This document shows positions 18,236 through 27,113 of a DNA stretch of 64,000 nucleotides, in pieces. Every line of letters begins with the position of its first letter. Position 1 is the first letter of the stretch. The stretch comes from Pontivivens marinum (lineage in GTDB: Bacteria > Pseudomonadota > Alphaproteobacteria > Rhodobacterales > Rhodobacteraceae). The notes under the pieces are model-generated. The model searched no databases and was not told the origin of the DNA. It saw nothing but the letters and a program-made list of their open reading frames with translations. The translations under genes and the position numbers were made by a program. The stretch covers positions 186,001 to 250,000 of the forward strand of contig NZ_OCTN01000005.1 in assembly GCF_900231835.1 (NCBI RefSeq), written 5' to 3'.

Positions 18236-20497
18236 ATGAACGCCCCAACGCGCGGTGCCTCCTCCCGAGTGCTGCTACAAAAACTGCGAGACGTCCTCGC
18301 CTCACGCGAGGGTGGGCAGGAGCGGCTGGACATTATCGTGCGCCTGATCGCGGAAACGATGGTGACGGAGGTATGCTCGATCTATCTGCGCCGTGATGCG
18401 CGCACGCTGGAACTGTGCGCGACCGAGGGGCTTAACCCCGATTCCGTACACCTGACGCGCATGCGTTTTGGTCAGGGTCTGGTGGGGCGCGTCGCCGAAC
18501 AGGGGCAGGCCGTTAACACGGCGGATGCCACACGCACGCCCGGCTTTCGCTATATGCCTGAAACGGGTGAGGAAATTTACTCCGGCTTTCTGGGCGTTCC
18601 GATCCAGCGACTGGGTGAATCGCTGGGCGTTCTGGTTGTTCAGAACAAGGCCGCGCGCAAATTTTCCGAGGATGACCTGCACGGGTTGGAGGTCGTCGCC
18701 ATGGTGATCGCCGAGATGGCAGAGGCAGGCGCCTTTACCTCCACCGGTGATATGGGTGCGCTGGCCCCACCCCATTCCGGACCCGTCTTTTTTCGCGGCA
18801 TTCAGGGGCAGGAGGGCGTGGCCGAGGGCGTCGTTCACCTGCACGACCCCCATATCGTGATTGCCAATCCGGTCAGCGATGACCCCGATGCCGAACATGC
18901 CCGCCTGCACGTCGCCCTGCATAAATTGCGCGGTGAGGTGGACCGCATGCTGGACGATGACGCGGTTGAGGATACCGGCGAGGCCGCAGAGGTACTGCAA
19001 ACCTACGCCATGTTTGCCCGCGATCGCGGCTGGATCACTCGGATCGAGGGCGGCATTGGTGAGGGGCTGGCCGCCGAGGTTTCGGTGGAGAAGGAGCAAT
19101 CCAGCATCCGCCAACGCATGTCCCGCATGACGGACCCCTATTTGCGCGAACGCTTCCACGATCTGGATGACCTGTCCAACCGCCTGCTGCGCCTGCTATC
19201 GGGTCAACGGCATGACCGTCACGACATCCCTGAAAATGCGGTTCTGGTTGCGCGCAATATCGGACCGGCCGAACTGCTTGATTATGGCCCCAACCTCCGC
19301 GGAATCGTGCTGGAACAGGGAGCCGTTGGATCGCATGCGGTGATTGTTGCCCGCGCGCTGGCGATACCGCTGGTCCTACAGGCTGGACGCATCACACGTG
19401 AGGCGCTGGACGGCGATACCATCCTGATCGATGGCGGTGAGGGGGCTGTGCATCTGCGCCCAGAGGACAGCGTTCGCACTGCCTTTCGTGAGAAAATGGC
19501 CATGCGCGCCGAGGCGCAGGAGCAATATGCCGCTCTGCGCGACCTGCCCGCGCAGGCGCTGTGCGGATCGACCGTTGCATTGACCATGAATGCAGGCCTG
19601 ATGGCCGATCTACCTTCGCTGGCCGGCAGCGGTGCGGAGGGCGTCGGCCTGTACCGGACCGAACTGCAATTCCTCGTCCGGTCCAAGGTGCCACGTCGGG
19701 CCGAGCAGGCAGCGCTATATTCCCGCATCCTCGATTCCGGTCTGGGTAAACGGGTGGTGTTTCGCACGCTGGATATCGGCTCGGACAAGGTGCTGCCCTA
19801 TATGCGCCGCACGGATGAGCCGAATCCCGCGCTTGGCTGGCGCGCGATCCGCCTTGGGCTGGATCGGCGCGGTGTGATGCGGATGCAGGTGCAAAGCTTG
19901 TTACGCGGTGCAAATGGCCGGTCGCTGGCTGTGATGTTCCCGATGGTGGCCCAATTCGATGAATTCGTGACGGCCCGCGATTTGGTTCTAAAGGAAGTCG
20001 AGCGCGAGCAAAGCATGGGGCACACCATCCCCGAAAAGCTGGAAATCGGCGCGATGCTGGAAACCCCGTCGCTGGCCTTTGCTCCCGATGCGTTTTTCGA
20101 GATGGTGGATTTCCTGTCCATCGGCGGCAATGACCTGAAACAATTCTTCTTTGCCGCGGATCGTGAAAACGAACGGGTACGCCGCCGCTATGACACGTTG
20201 AATGTCAGCTATCTGACCTTCATCGCGCAGATCGTGGACCGCTGTAACCGCCATAAAACTCCTGTCAGTTTCTGTGGTGAGGATGCTGGAAAGCCGGTTG
20301 AGGCATTGTGCTTTGCCGCCATGGGGTTGCGCAGCCTGTCGATGCGCCCTGCCTCCATCGGTCCGATCAAGCATCTGTTGCGGCAATGCGACCTTTCCGA
20401 GGTTCGCACAATCATCGACGCCGCCTGTGCCAGTGGCGCGCAAAGCGTTCGCCCCGCCGTTGAGGGCTGGCTGACAGAGCGCGGCATCGCATTTTGA
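18236..20497 (+). CDS. ptsP: Nitrogen phosphotransferase enzyme I (PtsP, EI-Ntr)
   Basis: The 753-residue protein is the first phosphocarrier of the nitrogen PTS. An N-terminal GAF domain (about 25-165) is the sensory part, reported in relatives to bind glutamine. The enzyme I part follows: the PEP-utiliser N-terminal domain (about 185-310), the phosphohistidine motif GAVGSHAVIVARAL (about 362-375), and the PEP-binding TIM barrel with VGLYRTELQFLVR, FPMV, SIGGNDLKQF and the catalytic cysteine in SFCGEDAG. It should pass phosphate to an NPr and a PtsN, neither of which is in the window. Confidence 0.95.
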   Translation: MNAPTRGASSRVLLQKLRDVLASREGGQERLDIIVRLIAETMVTEVCSIYLRRDARTLELCATEGLNPDSVHLTRMRFGQGLVGRVAEQGQAVNTADATRTPGFRYMPETGEEIYSGFLGVPIQRLGESLGVLVVQNKAARKFSEDDLHGLEVVAMVIAEMAEAGAFTSTGDMGALAPPHSGPVFFRGIQGQEGVAEGVVHLHDPHIVIANPVSDDPDAEHARLHVALHKLRGEVDRMLDDDAVEDTGEAAEVLQTYAMFARDRGWITRIEGGIGEGLAAEVSVEKEQSSIRQRMSRMTDPYLRERFHDLDDLSNRLLRLLSGQRHDRHDIPENAVLVARNIGPAELLDYGPNLRGIVLEQGAVGSHAVIVARALAIPLVLQAGRITREALDGDTILIDGGEGAVHLRPEDSVRTAFREKMAMRAEAQEQYAALRDLPAQALCGSTVALTMNAGLMADLPSLAGSGAEGVGLYRTELQFLVRSKVPRRAEQAALYSRILDSGLGKRVVFRTLDIGSDKVLPYMRRTDEPNPALGWRAIRLGLDRRGVMRMQVQSLLRGANGRSLAVMFPMVAQFDEFVTARDLVLKEVEREQSMGHTIPEKLEIGAMLETPSLAFAPDAFFEMVDFLSIGGNDLKQFFFAADRENERVRRRYDTLNVSYLTFIAQIVDRCNRHKTPVSFCGEDAGKPVEALCFAAMGLRSLSMRPASIGPIKHLLRQCDLSEVRTIIDAACASGAQSVRPAVEGWLTERGIAF

Positions 20498-20600
20498 GGG
20501 GCCTTCGGGCATCACGTCGCAGCGACAAACCGATCCACCGGCCCTAACTACGTCGCAAACACCCATTGTAGCGCACCAATCCACGGGGCAAAATGACCGC

Positions 20601-21527
20601 ATGACCAGTCCCACACCAGATACCCCGCTCAAAATCGGCACTCGTGGCTCTCCGCTTGCCTTGGCCCAGGCGCATGAGGTCCGCGCGCGCCTTGCCGCCG
20701 CCCATGGCTTGGCCGAAGATTGCTTTGCCATCACCGTCATCCAGACGACCGGTGACGCGGTTCAGGACCGCCCGCTATCGGAAATCGGCGGCAAGGGCCT
20801 GTTCACCAAGGAGATCGAGGCCGCGCTGCTGGATCGCCGCATCGACATCGCGGTTCATTCGACCAAGGACGTGGCGAACCTGCTGCCCGACGGATTGGCG
20901 CTGACCGCGTTTTTGCCGCGTGAGGATGTGCGCGACAGCTTTATTTCCCGCGACTTTGCCAGCTTTGACGCGCTGCCTCAGGGGGCCGTGGTTGGCAGTT
21001 CCTCGATCCGGCGGCGTGCGCAAATGGCGGCGATGAGGCCCGATCTGAACTTCGTCGAGTTTCGCGGAAATGTGCAGACGCGCTTGGCCAAACTGGATGC
21101 AGGCGTGGCCGTGGCGACCCTGCTGGCCAGTGCGGGCCTGAACCGTCTGGGTCAGACCGACCTACTCAACCCGATCCCGCCAGAGGTCATGCTGCCCGCC
21201 GTGGCGCAGGGAGCAATCTCGATCGAGCAGCGTCAGGATGACGCCTTGGTCAGCCAGATGCTCGCCCCGTTGAACCACGCCGATAGCGCGCTGGTTGTGG
21301 CCGTTGAACGTGCCTTTCTGGCCGAGCTGGACGGGTCATGCCGCACCCCCATCGCGGGCTTGGCTGAACTGGACGGAGAAACTGTTACATTGCGTGGTGA
21401 GATCCTGAAAATGGACGGCTCTGCCGTGCATCGGGATCGCTGGGTTGGCACACGGGCCGATGCGGTTGAAATGGGGGCGGAGGCAGGACGTGAGCTGCTG
21501 CGCCTCGCCGGACCGAATTTTCTTTGA
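20601..21527 (+). CDS. hemC: Hydroxymethylbilane synthase (porphobilinogen deaminase)
   Basis: A 308-residue enzyme that joins four porphobilinogens into hydroxymethylbilane in heme synthesis. Recognised by KIGTRGSPLALAQAHEV at the N-terminus, the active-site aspartate region VHSTKDV, the substrate-binding RRRAQ and RGNVQTRL, and the cysteine in ELDGSCRTPIAG that carries the dipyrromethane cofactor. Length matches the family. Its stop overlaps the TTG start of hemD (TTGA), so these are coupled. Confidence 0.97.
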   Translation: MTSPTPDTPLKIGTRGSPLALAQAHEVRARLAAAHGLAEDCFAITVIQTTGDAVQDRPLSEIGGKGLFTKEIEAALLDRRIDIAVHSTKDVANLLPDGLALTAFLPREDVRDSFISRDFASFDALPQGAVVGSSSIRRRAQMAAMRPDLNFVEFRGNVQTRLAKLDAGVAVATLLASAGLNRLGQTDLLNPIPPEVMLPAVAQGAISIEQRQDDALVSQMLAPLNHADSALVVAVERAFLAELDGSCRTPIAGLAELDGETVTLRGEILKMDGSAVHRDRWVGTRADAVEMGAEAGRELLRLAGPNFL

Positions 21528-22207
21528 CGCAGATCCTGCTAACCCGCCCACTGGCACAATCGCATCGTTTTGCGGACAGCCTGGGGGCAGGATATACGGC
21601 TGAAATCTCCCCGCTGCTTGAAATCAGCTATCGTGATGGACCGGTGGAAACAGGGGCCGCGCGGGCTGTGGTCTTTACCTCCAGCAATGGCATCCAAGGC
21701 TGGGCGCAACGGGGTGGCGCAACCATCCTGCCCGCATGGTGCGTCGGGCAGCGTACGGCCGAAGTTGCCCAGCAGGCTGGCTTTCCCGTTCAGGGCTATG
21801 CCCCAAATCTACGCGCATTGGCACAGTGCCTCGACACGCAAACCCGCGGGCCACTGCTACATATTCGCGGCAAGCATGTTTCTACCGAGCTATCTGCGCT
21901 GCTGCCCACACGCATAGTCGAAACCTGCATCGTTTATGAGGCGGTCGCCCACCCACTGACCCAGTCGGCCACCACCGGTTTGCGACAGGGTAGATTCGAT
22001 GTGATCCCTATCTTTTCCCCCCGCACGGCGCGCCGACTGGTTGCAGCCTATCAACCGCAATGGCACCTTGGGCAAACCAGAATTCTGGCGATAAGCGATG
22101 CTGCGGCGCAGGTGCTAAAGAGCCTGCCCGCAAAAACTATCGAGACAGCATTGTCACCAAATTCTGCGAGTGTACTTGCCTTGCTGCGTCGCAACAGCGC
22201 ACAATGA
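21524..22207 (+). CDS. hemD: Uroporphyrinogen-III synthase
   Basis: A 227-residue protein with the weakly conserved HemD fold: an N-terminal ILLTRPLAQSHRFADSL, the central hinge region VFTSSNGIQGWAQ and WCVGQRTAEVAQQAGF, and the C-terminal IPIFSPRTARRLV and ILAISDAAAQVLKSL. It closes hydroxymethylbilane to uroporphyrinogen III. The start is TTG at 21524, overlapping the hemC stop; that overlap and the immediate TRPLAQS motif decide the start. HemD is poorly conserved, so position after hemC is important evidence. Confidence 0.92.
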   Translation: MTQILLTRPLAQSHRFADSLGAGYTAEISPLLEISYRDGPVETGAARAVVFTSSNGIQGWAQRGGATILPAWCVGQRTAEVAQQAGFPVQGYAPNLRALAQCLDTQTRGPLLHIRGKHVSTELSALLPTRIVETCIVYEAVAHPLTQSATTGLRQGRFDVIPIFSPRTARRLVAAYQPQWHLGQTRILAISDAAAQVLKSLPAKTIETALSPNSASVLALLRRNSAQ

Positions 22208-22282
22208 GGGAACCTTGCCGCCAGCCGGTGTTGGTCTAGCTAAAGCGGTACAACAAACCGCGACGAATGAGAGTTTATCGAC

Positions 22283-23770
22283 ATGTCCGACCCCAAGCGC
22301 CCTGACGATCAGACTGATACCACAGATATCACAGTGGATGATGAACAGATCACGCCAAAGGTTGAGGATGCCGAACTGGCAACGGAAACGACAGACGAAT
22401 CTGTTGTTGAGGAGCCCGAAGCGGAACAGGACGCAACAGAGGAATCCGAAACATCTGACGATGAAGCCGCCGCAACAACGCCATGGGGCGGCGCCCCTGC
22501 GGATGTAACTGCGCGCTCCACCTCGGACCCGACCAGCCCCGCCTATGTCGCACCAGCCGCTGCTGATGCCCCCCACGACTCATCGGATGATGAATATCAC
22601 GAGGAAGCCGGCTCCGTCGCCGGTCGGGTTTTGTTCTGGCTATTCCTGTTGGTGGCTGGCGGCGCTCTGGTTTTATGGGGCGGGCCAAAGGTGGCCCCGC
22701 ACTTGCCCTCAGGCATGGCACCCGTGGCCGAATGGCTGACCCCCGGAAATCGCGCGGCACAGATGCAAACACAGGAACAGGTTGAGGCATTGGAGGCGCG
22801 GTTGAGCGCGCGGATCAATGCGCTGAACACCGGCCTTACACCGGACGGCGTAACCGAGCAGATCAACGCCGCCGTGTTGGAAAGCGAAATGCTGACCGCC
22901 GAAACGATCACCGCGCTGGCGCAGGATGTGAACGCGCTATCAGATCAAGTCGCCGCCGCGGACGGCGCCCCGATTGAGCAACGCCTGGCGCAGGCAGAAA
23001 CCCTTCTGGAGGGTTTGAACGCAGAGTTTTCGGCCCTGCGCACCGATCTGACAGGCTTGGCTGCGGGTGAGGGCGGGATTACCGGCCAAAACGCGGCGGA
23101 GATCGACGCCTTCACCGCCGCATTGACCGGTTTGCGGGCTGAACTGGACGCCGTTTCCGCACGTACCGGCGCACAGGATCAACGTATTGATGAGGTTGCC
23201 GCCACAGCCGAACGCCAATTGCGCACCGCCCGTGAGGAAGTAGCACAGGCCGAGGCGGAGGCAGAGGCCCGCGTCGCCGTCGCCTCCGAACAGGCCGACA
23301 TGGTTGAGCTAGCAAACGCGCTGGACACCGGCACCTCGTTCGAGGGGCCACTGGGCCGCCTAGCAGAGCAAACCGAAATCACCGCACCGCTGCCTGCACT
23401 GGCCGCATCAGGCGTGACGACCCAGGCCGAGCTAGAGGCGCGCCTGCCCAATCTGGCGCATCAGGCGATCCGCGCCGATATTGCACCGGGTGAGGATGAC
23501 GGCATTCTGAGCAGCGCCACCTCCTTCCTGCGCGCCCGCGTTTCTGGCCGATCCTTGGTTGAGCGTGAGGGCGATGATGCCGATGCGATCCTGTCGCGGG
23601 TCGAGGCCCGTTTACGCCGTGGTGATCTGGGCGCCGCATTGACCGAGGCAGAGCAGCTAACAGGTGCCGCTGCCGATACTCTTTCCCCATGGACCGCCGA
23701 TCTGCGCGCGCGTCATGAGGCCCTTACCGCCTATACCATTCTGGCCGACCGGCTGGATGCAAGTAACTGA
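22283..23770 (+). CDS. Bacterial Mic60/mitofilin-family inner-membrane protein
   Basis: A 495-residue protein with a very acidic N-terminal region (1-110), one membrane helix (about 115-134), a long coiled-coil-prone periplasmic stretch (about 155-350, rich in Ala/Glu with repeated ALEARLSA-, RTARE-like segments) and a C-terminal mitofilin-like end (LRARVSGRSLVEREGDDADAILSRVEARLRRGDL). Alphaproteobacteria are known to encode Mic60 beside hemC, hemD and hemY, the same order as here. The family shapes intracytoplasmic membranes and contacts the outer membrane. Identity is inferred from layout and genomic position, since sequence conservation is low. Confidence 0.82.
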   Translation: MSDPKRPDDQTDTTDITVDDEQITPKVEDAELATETTDESVVEEPEAEQDATEESETSDDEAAATTPWGGAPADVTARSTSDPTSPAYVAPAAADAPHDSSDDEYHEEAGSVAGRVLFWLFLLVAGGALVLWGGPKVAPHLPSGMAPVAEWLTPGNRAAQMQTQEQVEALEARLSARINALNTGLTPDGVTEQINAAVLESEMLTAETITALAQDVNALSDQVAAADGAPIEQRLAQAETLLEGLNAEFSALRTDLTGLAAGEGGITGQNAAEIDAFTAALTGLRAELDAVSARTGAQDQRIDEVAATAERQLRTAREEVAQAEAEAEARVAVASEQADMVELANALDTGTSFEGPLGRLAEQTEITAPLPALAASGVTTQAELEARLPNLAHQAIRADIAPGEDDGILSSATSFLRARVSGRSLVEREGDDADAILSRVEARLRRGDLGAALTEAEQLTGAAADTLSPWTADLRARHEALTAYTILADRLDASN

Positions 23771-23788
23771 TTCTAGAGGAACATATTG

Positions 23789-25294
23789 ATGCTCTGGTCC
23801 CTGCTGAAAATCATCCTCTTCGTGGCGCTGGTCACGGCCGCAGCCTTTGGCGTGATCTACGTCATGGATCAGGATGGCGGGCTAACGCTTGCTGTTGGCG
23901 GGCGTGAATATCCGTTCGAACCGGTCGAGGTACTGATCGTCCTGATCATCGCCATGATCGTGTTCCTGATCCTGCTGAAACTGGCCGGCCTGCTGATTGC
24001 AACGCTGCGGTTCCTGACTGGTGACGAAACCGCGTTGTCCCGCTTTTTCGACCGTAATCGCGAACGTCGCGGCTTCCACGCCTTGGCTGAGGCGATGATG
24101 CTGAACGCCTCGGGCGATGGTAAGGGCGCACTGGCCCGCGCGAAAAAGGCAGACAGGCTGCTGGACCGCCCCGAACTAACGCGTCTCGTCACCGCACAGG
24201 CGGCTGAGGAAGCAGGCGATCATCATCAGGCGGAGGAACAGTACAAGGCGATGCTGACCGACGGGCGCACCCGCTTTGTTGGCATTCACGGCCTGATGCG
24301 ACAGCGTTTAGCCAAGGGTGAGACGGAAACCGCACTGAAGTTGGCGGAAAAGGCATTTGCCATCCGCCCACGCCACGAGGGACTGCTGAGCACGCTTTTC
24401 TCACTGCAAACGGAGCAGGCCGAATGGGGCGGCGCACGGCGCACTCTGGCCGCTCAGGTAAAGGCCAGCGCCCTGCCGCGTGATGTTGCAAACCGCCGCG
24501 ATGCGATGCTGACCCTCGCCTCCGCTCAGGAATCGATCGTTCAGCATGATTTCAGCAATGCAGGGGATGCCGCGCTAGAGGCACATCGCCTGACTCCCAG
24601 CCACGTTCCCGCCGCCATCACAGCGGCGCGGGTGCACCAGCACCGTGGCAGCCCGCGGGCGGCACAGCGAACCTTGCTCAAGACGTGGAAAATCGCACCA
24701 CATCCCGACATTGCTGCCGCCTTTGCAGCACTGGTGCCGGACGAGTCGCCCGCTGACCGTCGCAAGCGGTTCGAGCCACTGCTAAAGGCACATCCAGAAA
24801 ACCCCGAAACAAAGATGCTGCACGCCGAGCTGGCAATAGCGCAGGAGGATTTCCCCGCCGCACGTCGCGCCATGGGCGATCTTGCCACGACAGCCCCAAC
24901 CACACGCGCACTGGCCATCATGGCCGCTGTGGAGCGTGGAGAAGGCTCGGAGGACAAAGTGGTTCGCGGCTGGTTGGCTAAGGCACTGTCGGCGCCACAA
25001 GGCCCGCAATGGGTCTGCTCCAACTGCCGCACAACCCATGCCGAATGGTCCGCCACATGCTCAAACTGCGACGCCTTTGATACCATCGACTGGCTGGAGT
25101 TGCCCCAAACCGCGGCCAGCCGTTCCGACAGTGCCGCAATGCTGCCAGTCATCACCGGAATCCTCGGCTCCGACGCTGAGCCTGAGGCAGATGAACCAAC
25201 TGATATGGGCGAAATCGACGATGCTGCGACGGATGAAATAGACCTCGCAGCGGCGGCTGAAAATCGCGAAACAGAGCAGGTAAAACCCGCTTGA
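23789..25294 (+). CDS. hemY: HemY-domain membrane protein with TPR region and C-terminal zinc ribbon
   Basis: About 501 residues from the ATG at 23789, which has AGAGGA 8 bases upstream. Two membrane helices (about 3-23 and 42-65) form the HemY_N domain; the rest is cytoplasmic-side or periplasmic helical repeat (TPR-like, about 90-400). Near residue 410 sits CSNC followed about 11 residues later by CSNC, then DTIDW: a rubredoxin-like zinc ribbon similar in style to that of LapB. HemY of this type is not protoporphyrinogen oxidase; its role in heme synthesis is unclear. It is the last gene of the heme/Mic60 run. Confidence 0.88.
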   Translation: MLWSLLKIILFVALVTAAAFGVIYVMDQDGGLTLAVGGREYPFEPVEVLIVLIIAMIVFLILLKLAGLLIATLRFLTGDETALSRFFDRNRERRGFHALAEAMMLNASGDGKGALARAKKADRLLDRPELTRLVTAQAAEEAGDHHQAEEQYKAMLTDGRTRFVGIHGLMRQRLAKGETETALKLAEKAFAIRPRHEGLLSTLFSLQTEQAEWGGARRTLAAQVKASALPRDVANRRDAMLTLASAQESIVQHDFSNAGDAALEAHRLTPSHVPAAITAARVHQHRGSPRAAQRTLLKTWKIAPHPDIAAAFAALVPDESPADRRKRFEPLLKAHPENPETKMLHAELAIAQEDFPAARRAMGDLATTAPTTRALAIMAAVERGEGSEDKVVRGWLAKALSAPQGPQWVCSNCRTTHAEWSATCSNCDAFDTIDWLELPQTAASRSDSAAMLPVITGILGSDAEPEADEPTDMGEIDDAATDEIDLAAAAENRETEQVKPA

Positions 25295-25300
25295 TTTCTC

Positions 25301-25329
25301 TTGCACAGATCCGTTGCAATCGCTAATCA
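25301..25329 (+). promoter_or_regulatory. Promoter of tRNA-Thr
   Basis: TTGCAC (25301-25306), a 17-base spacer and TAATCA (25324-25329) form a sigma-70-type promoter ending about 10 bases before the tRNA's first base. Spacing is ideal, and it lies directly after the hemY stop. Confidence 0.55.
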
Positions 25330-25338
25330 CAGCCCGTT

Positions 25339-25414
25339 GCCGCTGTAGCTCATCTGGTAGAGCACATCATTCGTAATGATGGGGTAGTAGGTTCGAGTCC
25401 TATCAGCGGCACCA
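25339..25414 (+). tRNA. tRNA-Thr (anticodon CGT)
   Basis: A full cloverleaf can be drawn. The acceptor strands GCCGCTG (25339-25345) and CAGCGGC (25404-25410) pair fully, followed by discriminator A and an encoded CCA. The D arm has GCTC-GAGC, the anticodon arm is CATCA-TTCGTAA-TGATG with anticodon CGT (reads ACG, threonine), and the T arm has GGTTCGAGTCC. No intron is seen. Confidence 0.96.
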
Positions 25415-25524
25415 TTTACTACTCCAAAGAATCGCATATTCACCTTAGTGGGCACCTGCCTGCACGGCGCCCAAACGCCATGTGTACAAGCAAGACCCCA
25501 CCAAGTTCCCGTTTAAAAAGGTGT

Positions 25525-25601
25525 TGGTGACCCCGACTGGATTCGAACCAGTAACCTGCCCCTTAGGAGGGGGCTGCTCTATCCAGTTGAGCCACGGGGC
25601 C
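25525..25601 (-). tRNA. tRNA-Arg (anticodon CCT)
   Basis: Reading the minus strand, GGCCCCG pairs with CGGGGTC (one G-T pair), followed by A and encoded CCA (25525-25527). The D arm has GCTC-GAGC, and the anticodon arm is GCCCC-CTCCTAA-GGGGC with anticodon CCT (reads AGG, a rare arginine codon in GC-rich genomes). The T arm has TTCGAATC. It is convergent with tRNA-Thr, with 110 bases between them in which I see no further gene. Confidence 0.95.
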
Positions 25602-25611
25602 ATCGCGCGGG

Positions 25612-25640
25612 ACACTGCCCCATGGGCAGCGGATCGTCAA
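25612..25640 (-). promoter_or_regulatory. Possible promoter of tRNA-Arg
   Basis: On the minus strand TTGACG (plus 25635-25640), a 17-base spacer and CAGTGT (25612-25617) lie about 10 bases before the tRNA start. The -35 match is good and the -10 poor. A small perfect stem CTGCCC-GGGCAG falls in the spacer. Confidence 0.4.
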
Positions 25641-25727
25641 TCATCGCACAGCACCTACGCGGGCTTTCACTATGCTTAAGGAGTGGCTACGGTTGTGAGG
25701 TCTGATGACCCTCAAAGGACCTTGTAT

Positions 25728-27113
25728 ATGCTCAAATTTATACCCTTCCTGTTGACTGGCCTTCTGGGGTTTATCGGGTGTGTACCTATCACTGATCAGG
25801 ATAGCTTTCGAGAAGAGCACGGCCTCATTTTATTACAGAATAACGGCCTGACGCGGGATCGGCAGCTATATGACTACGTGCAGCAGGTTGGACAGCGCAT
25901 CATTGCGGCAACACCGGCTGCGCGTGATGATTGGCAAATCTACGTTCTGGATACGCCACTGGTGAATGCATTCGTTTTGGACGGAGGTGCAATCTACGTG
26001 ACACGTGGCTTGGTGATGTTGGCGAATAACGAGGCCGAGGTGGCAGCGGTTATGGCACATGAGATTGCCCATCTCACGGCGAACCACTCACAGGAACGCG
26101 CGGAGCATATTCGAAACGCTGATCGTGATAGAATTGACGACAAGCATGTTGTGGATACAGCAGCATATGCTGACGGCTTCGCTGCGTTCACACGCTTGCA
26201 GGAAGCTGATGCTGATCGTCTGGGTCTGATCTATTTGCAGAATGCCGGCTATGCGCCTGTGGCGATGGCCGACTTTCTAGAAGCGATGATCACCCACGGC
26301 ACGATTGAGGCCCAAGTCGCAGGGCGCGACTATGATCCGACCCGGACCGGAGTGTTGGCGAGCCATCCCGCATCAGCCAGCCGCCTTGCCGCCGTTCGTG
26401 CCGCCTTACCGTCCGCAGGTGGCGGTGATCTGGGGCGCGACGCGCATATGGATGTGGTAGACGGAATGATCTGGGGGACGGACGGGCGTAATGGCTTTGT
26501 TCGGAACAACCGATGGATTGACCCACAAACCGGATTGTCCTTTTCCGCGCCGACCGGCTTAAGCATTGATGTAACCGCACTGGCGGTAAGGGCCGTTGGG
26601 GATGATGGCCGCTATCTGAACTTTCTACGCAGCCGCGCACGGGGGTTTACTCCGAGCGACTATCTTTTCGATCTATGGCTGCCCTCTATCGGCCCCGCCG
26701 ATTTCACTGCGGCTCCAACCGATGTGGTCAACCAATCCATTAATGGCCGACAGGTCGCATATGTAGAGATGCCGATCAGCAGCCTACAGGGCCCGCAATT
26801 GCTGCGGCTGGTCGCGGTTCAGGCCGGTTTGGAGATGCTGGAATTTGTGATGATCGCGCCCCAAGACGATACAGCCGCAATGGACAGCCTGTTCGCAACA
26901 ATTCCGAGCATCCGCATAATTCCGGCCAACCAGCGCGCCGATCTTGTGCCAACACGGCTGCGTGTTGTGACTGTCACGCAGGGGCAAACAGTGCGCGATC
27001 TTGCAGCTATGATGCGCGGTGATGATTTTCCATTGCAGCGGTTCCTTGCCCTCAACAATCTTGCCCCCGATGCGCAGCTTGTGGCGGGGCAAAGGGTCAA
27101 GATATTACAGTGA
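25728..27113 (+). CDS. M48-family zinc metalloprotease lipoprotein with C-terminal LysM
   Basis: About 461 residues from the ATG at 25728, supported by AAAGGA 8 bases upstream and by the lipoprotein signal that follows (LLGFIGC, cysteine 18). The zinc site is HEIAH (residues 111-115), with the third ligand in the downstream QEADADRLGL glutamate. The C-terminal 50 residues (VTVTQGQTVRDLAAMM ... LAPDAQLVAGQRVKIL) read as a LysM peptidoglycan-binding domain. It resembles BepA/LoiP-type periplasmic proteases that care for outer-membrane proteins. Its stop overlaps the start of the next gene. Confidence 0.92.
   Translation: MLKFIPFLLTGLLGFIGCVPITDQDSFREEHGLILLQNNGLTRDRQLYDYVQQVGQRIIAATPAARDDWQIYVLDTPLVNAFVLDGGAIYVTRGLVMLANNEAEVAAVMAHEIAHLTANHSQERAEHIRNADRDRIDDKHVVDTAAYADGFAAFTRLQEADADRLGLIYLQNAGYAPVAMADFLEAMITHGTIEAQVAGRDYDPTRTGVLASHPASASRLAAVRAALPSAGGGDLGRDAHMDVVDGMIWGTDGRNGFVRNNRWIDPQTGLSFSAPTGLSIDVTALAVRAVGDDGRYLNFLRSRARGFTPSDYLFDLWLPSIGPADFTAAPTDVVNQSINGRQVAYVEMPISSLQGPQLLRLVAVQAGLEMLEFVMIAPQDDTAAMDSLFATIPSIRIIPANQRADLVPTRLRVVTVTQGQTVRDLAAMMRGDDFPLQRFLALNNLAPDAQLVAGQRVKILQ

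Noticed and set aside
25482-25679. A 65-codon frame containing GFEPVTCPLGGGC.
   Set aside because: It is translation across the antisense of tRNA-Arg, a well-known annotation artefact.
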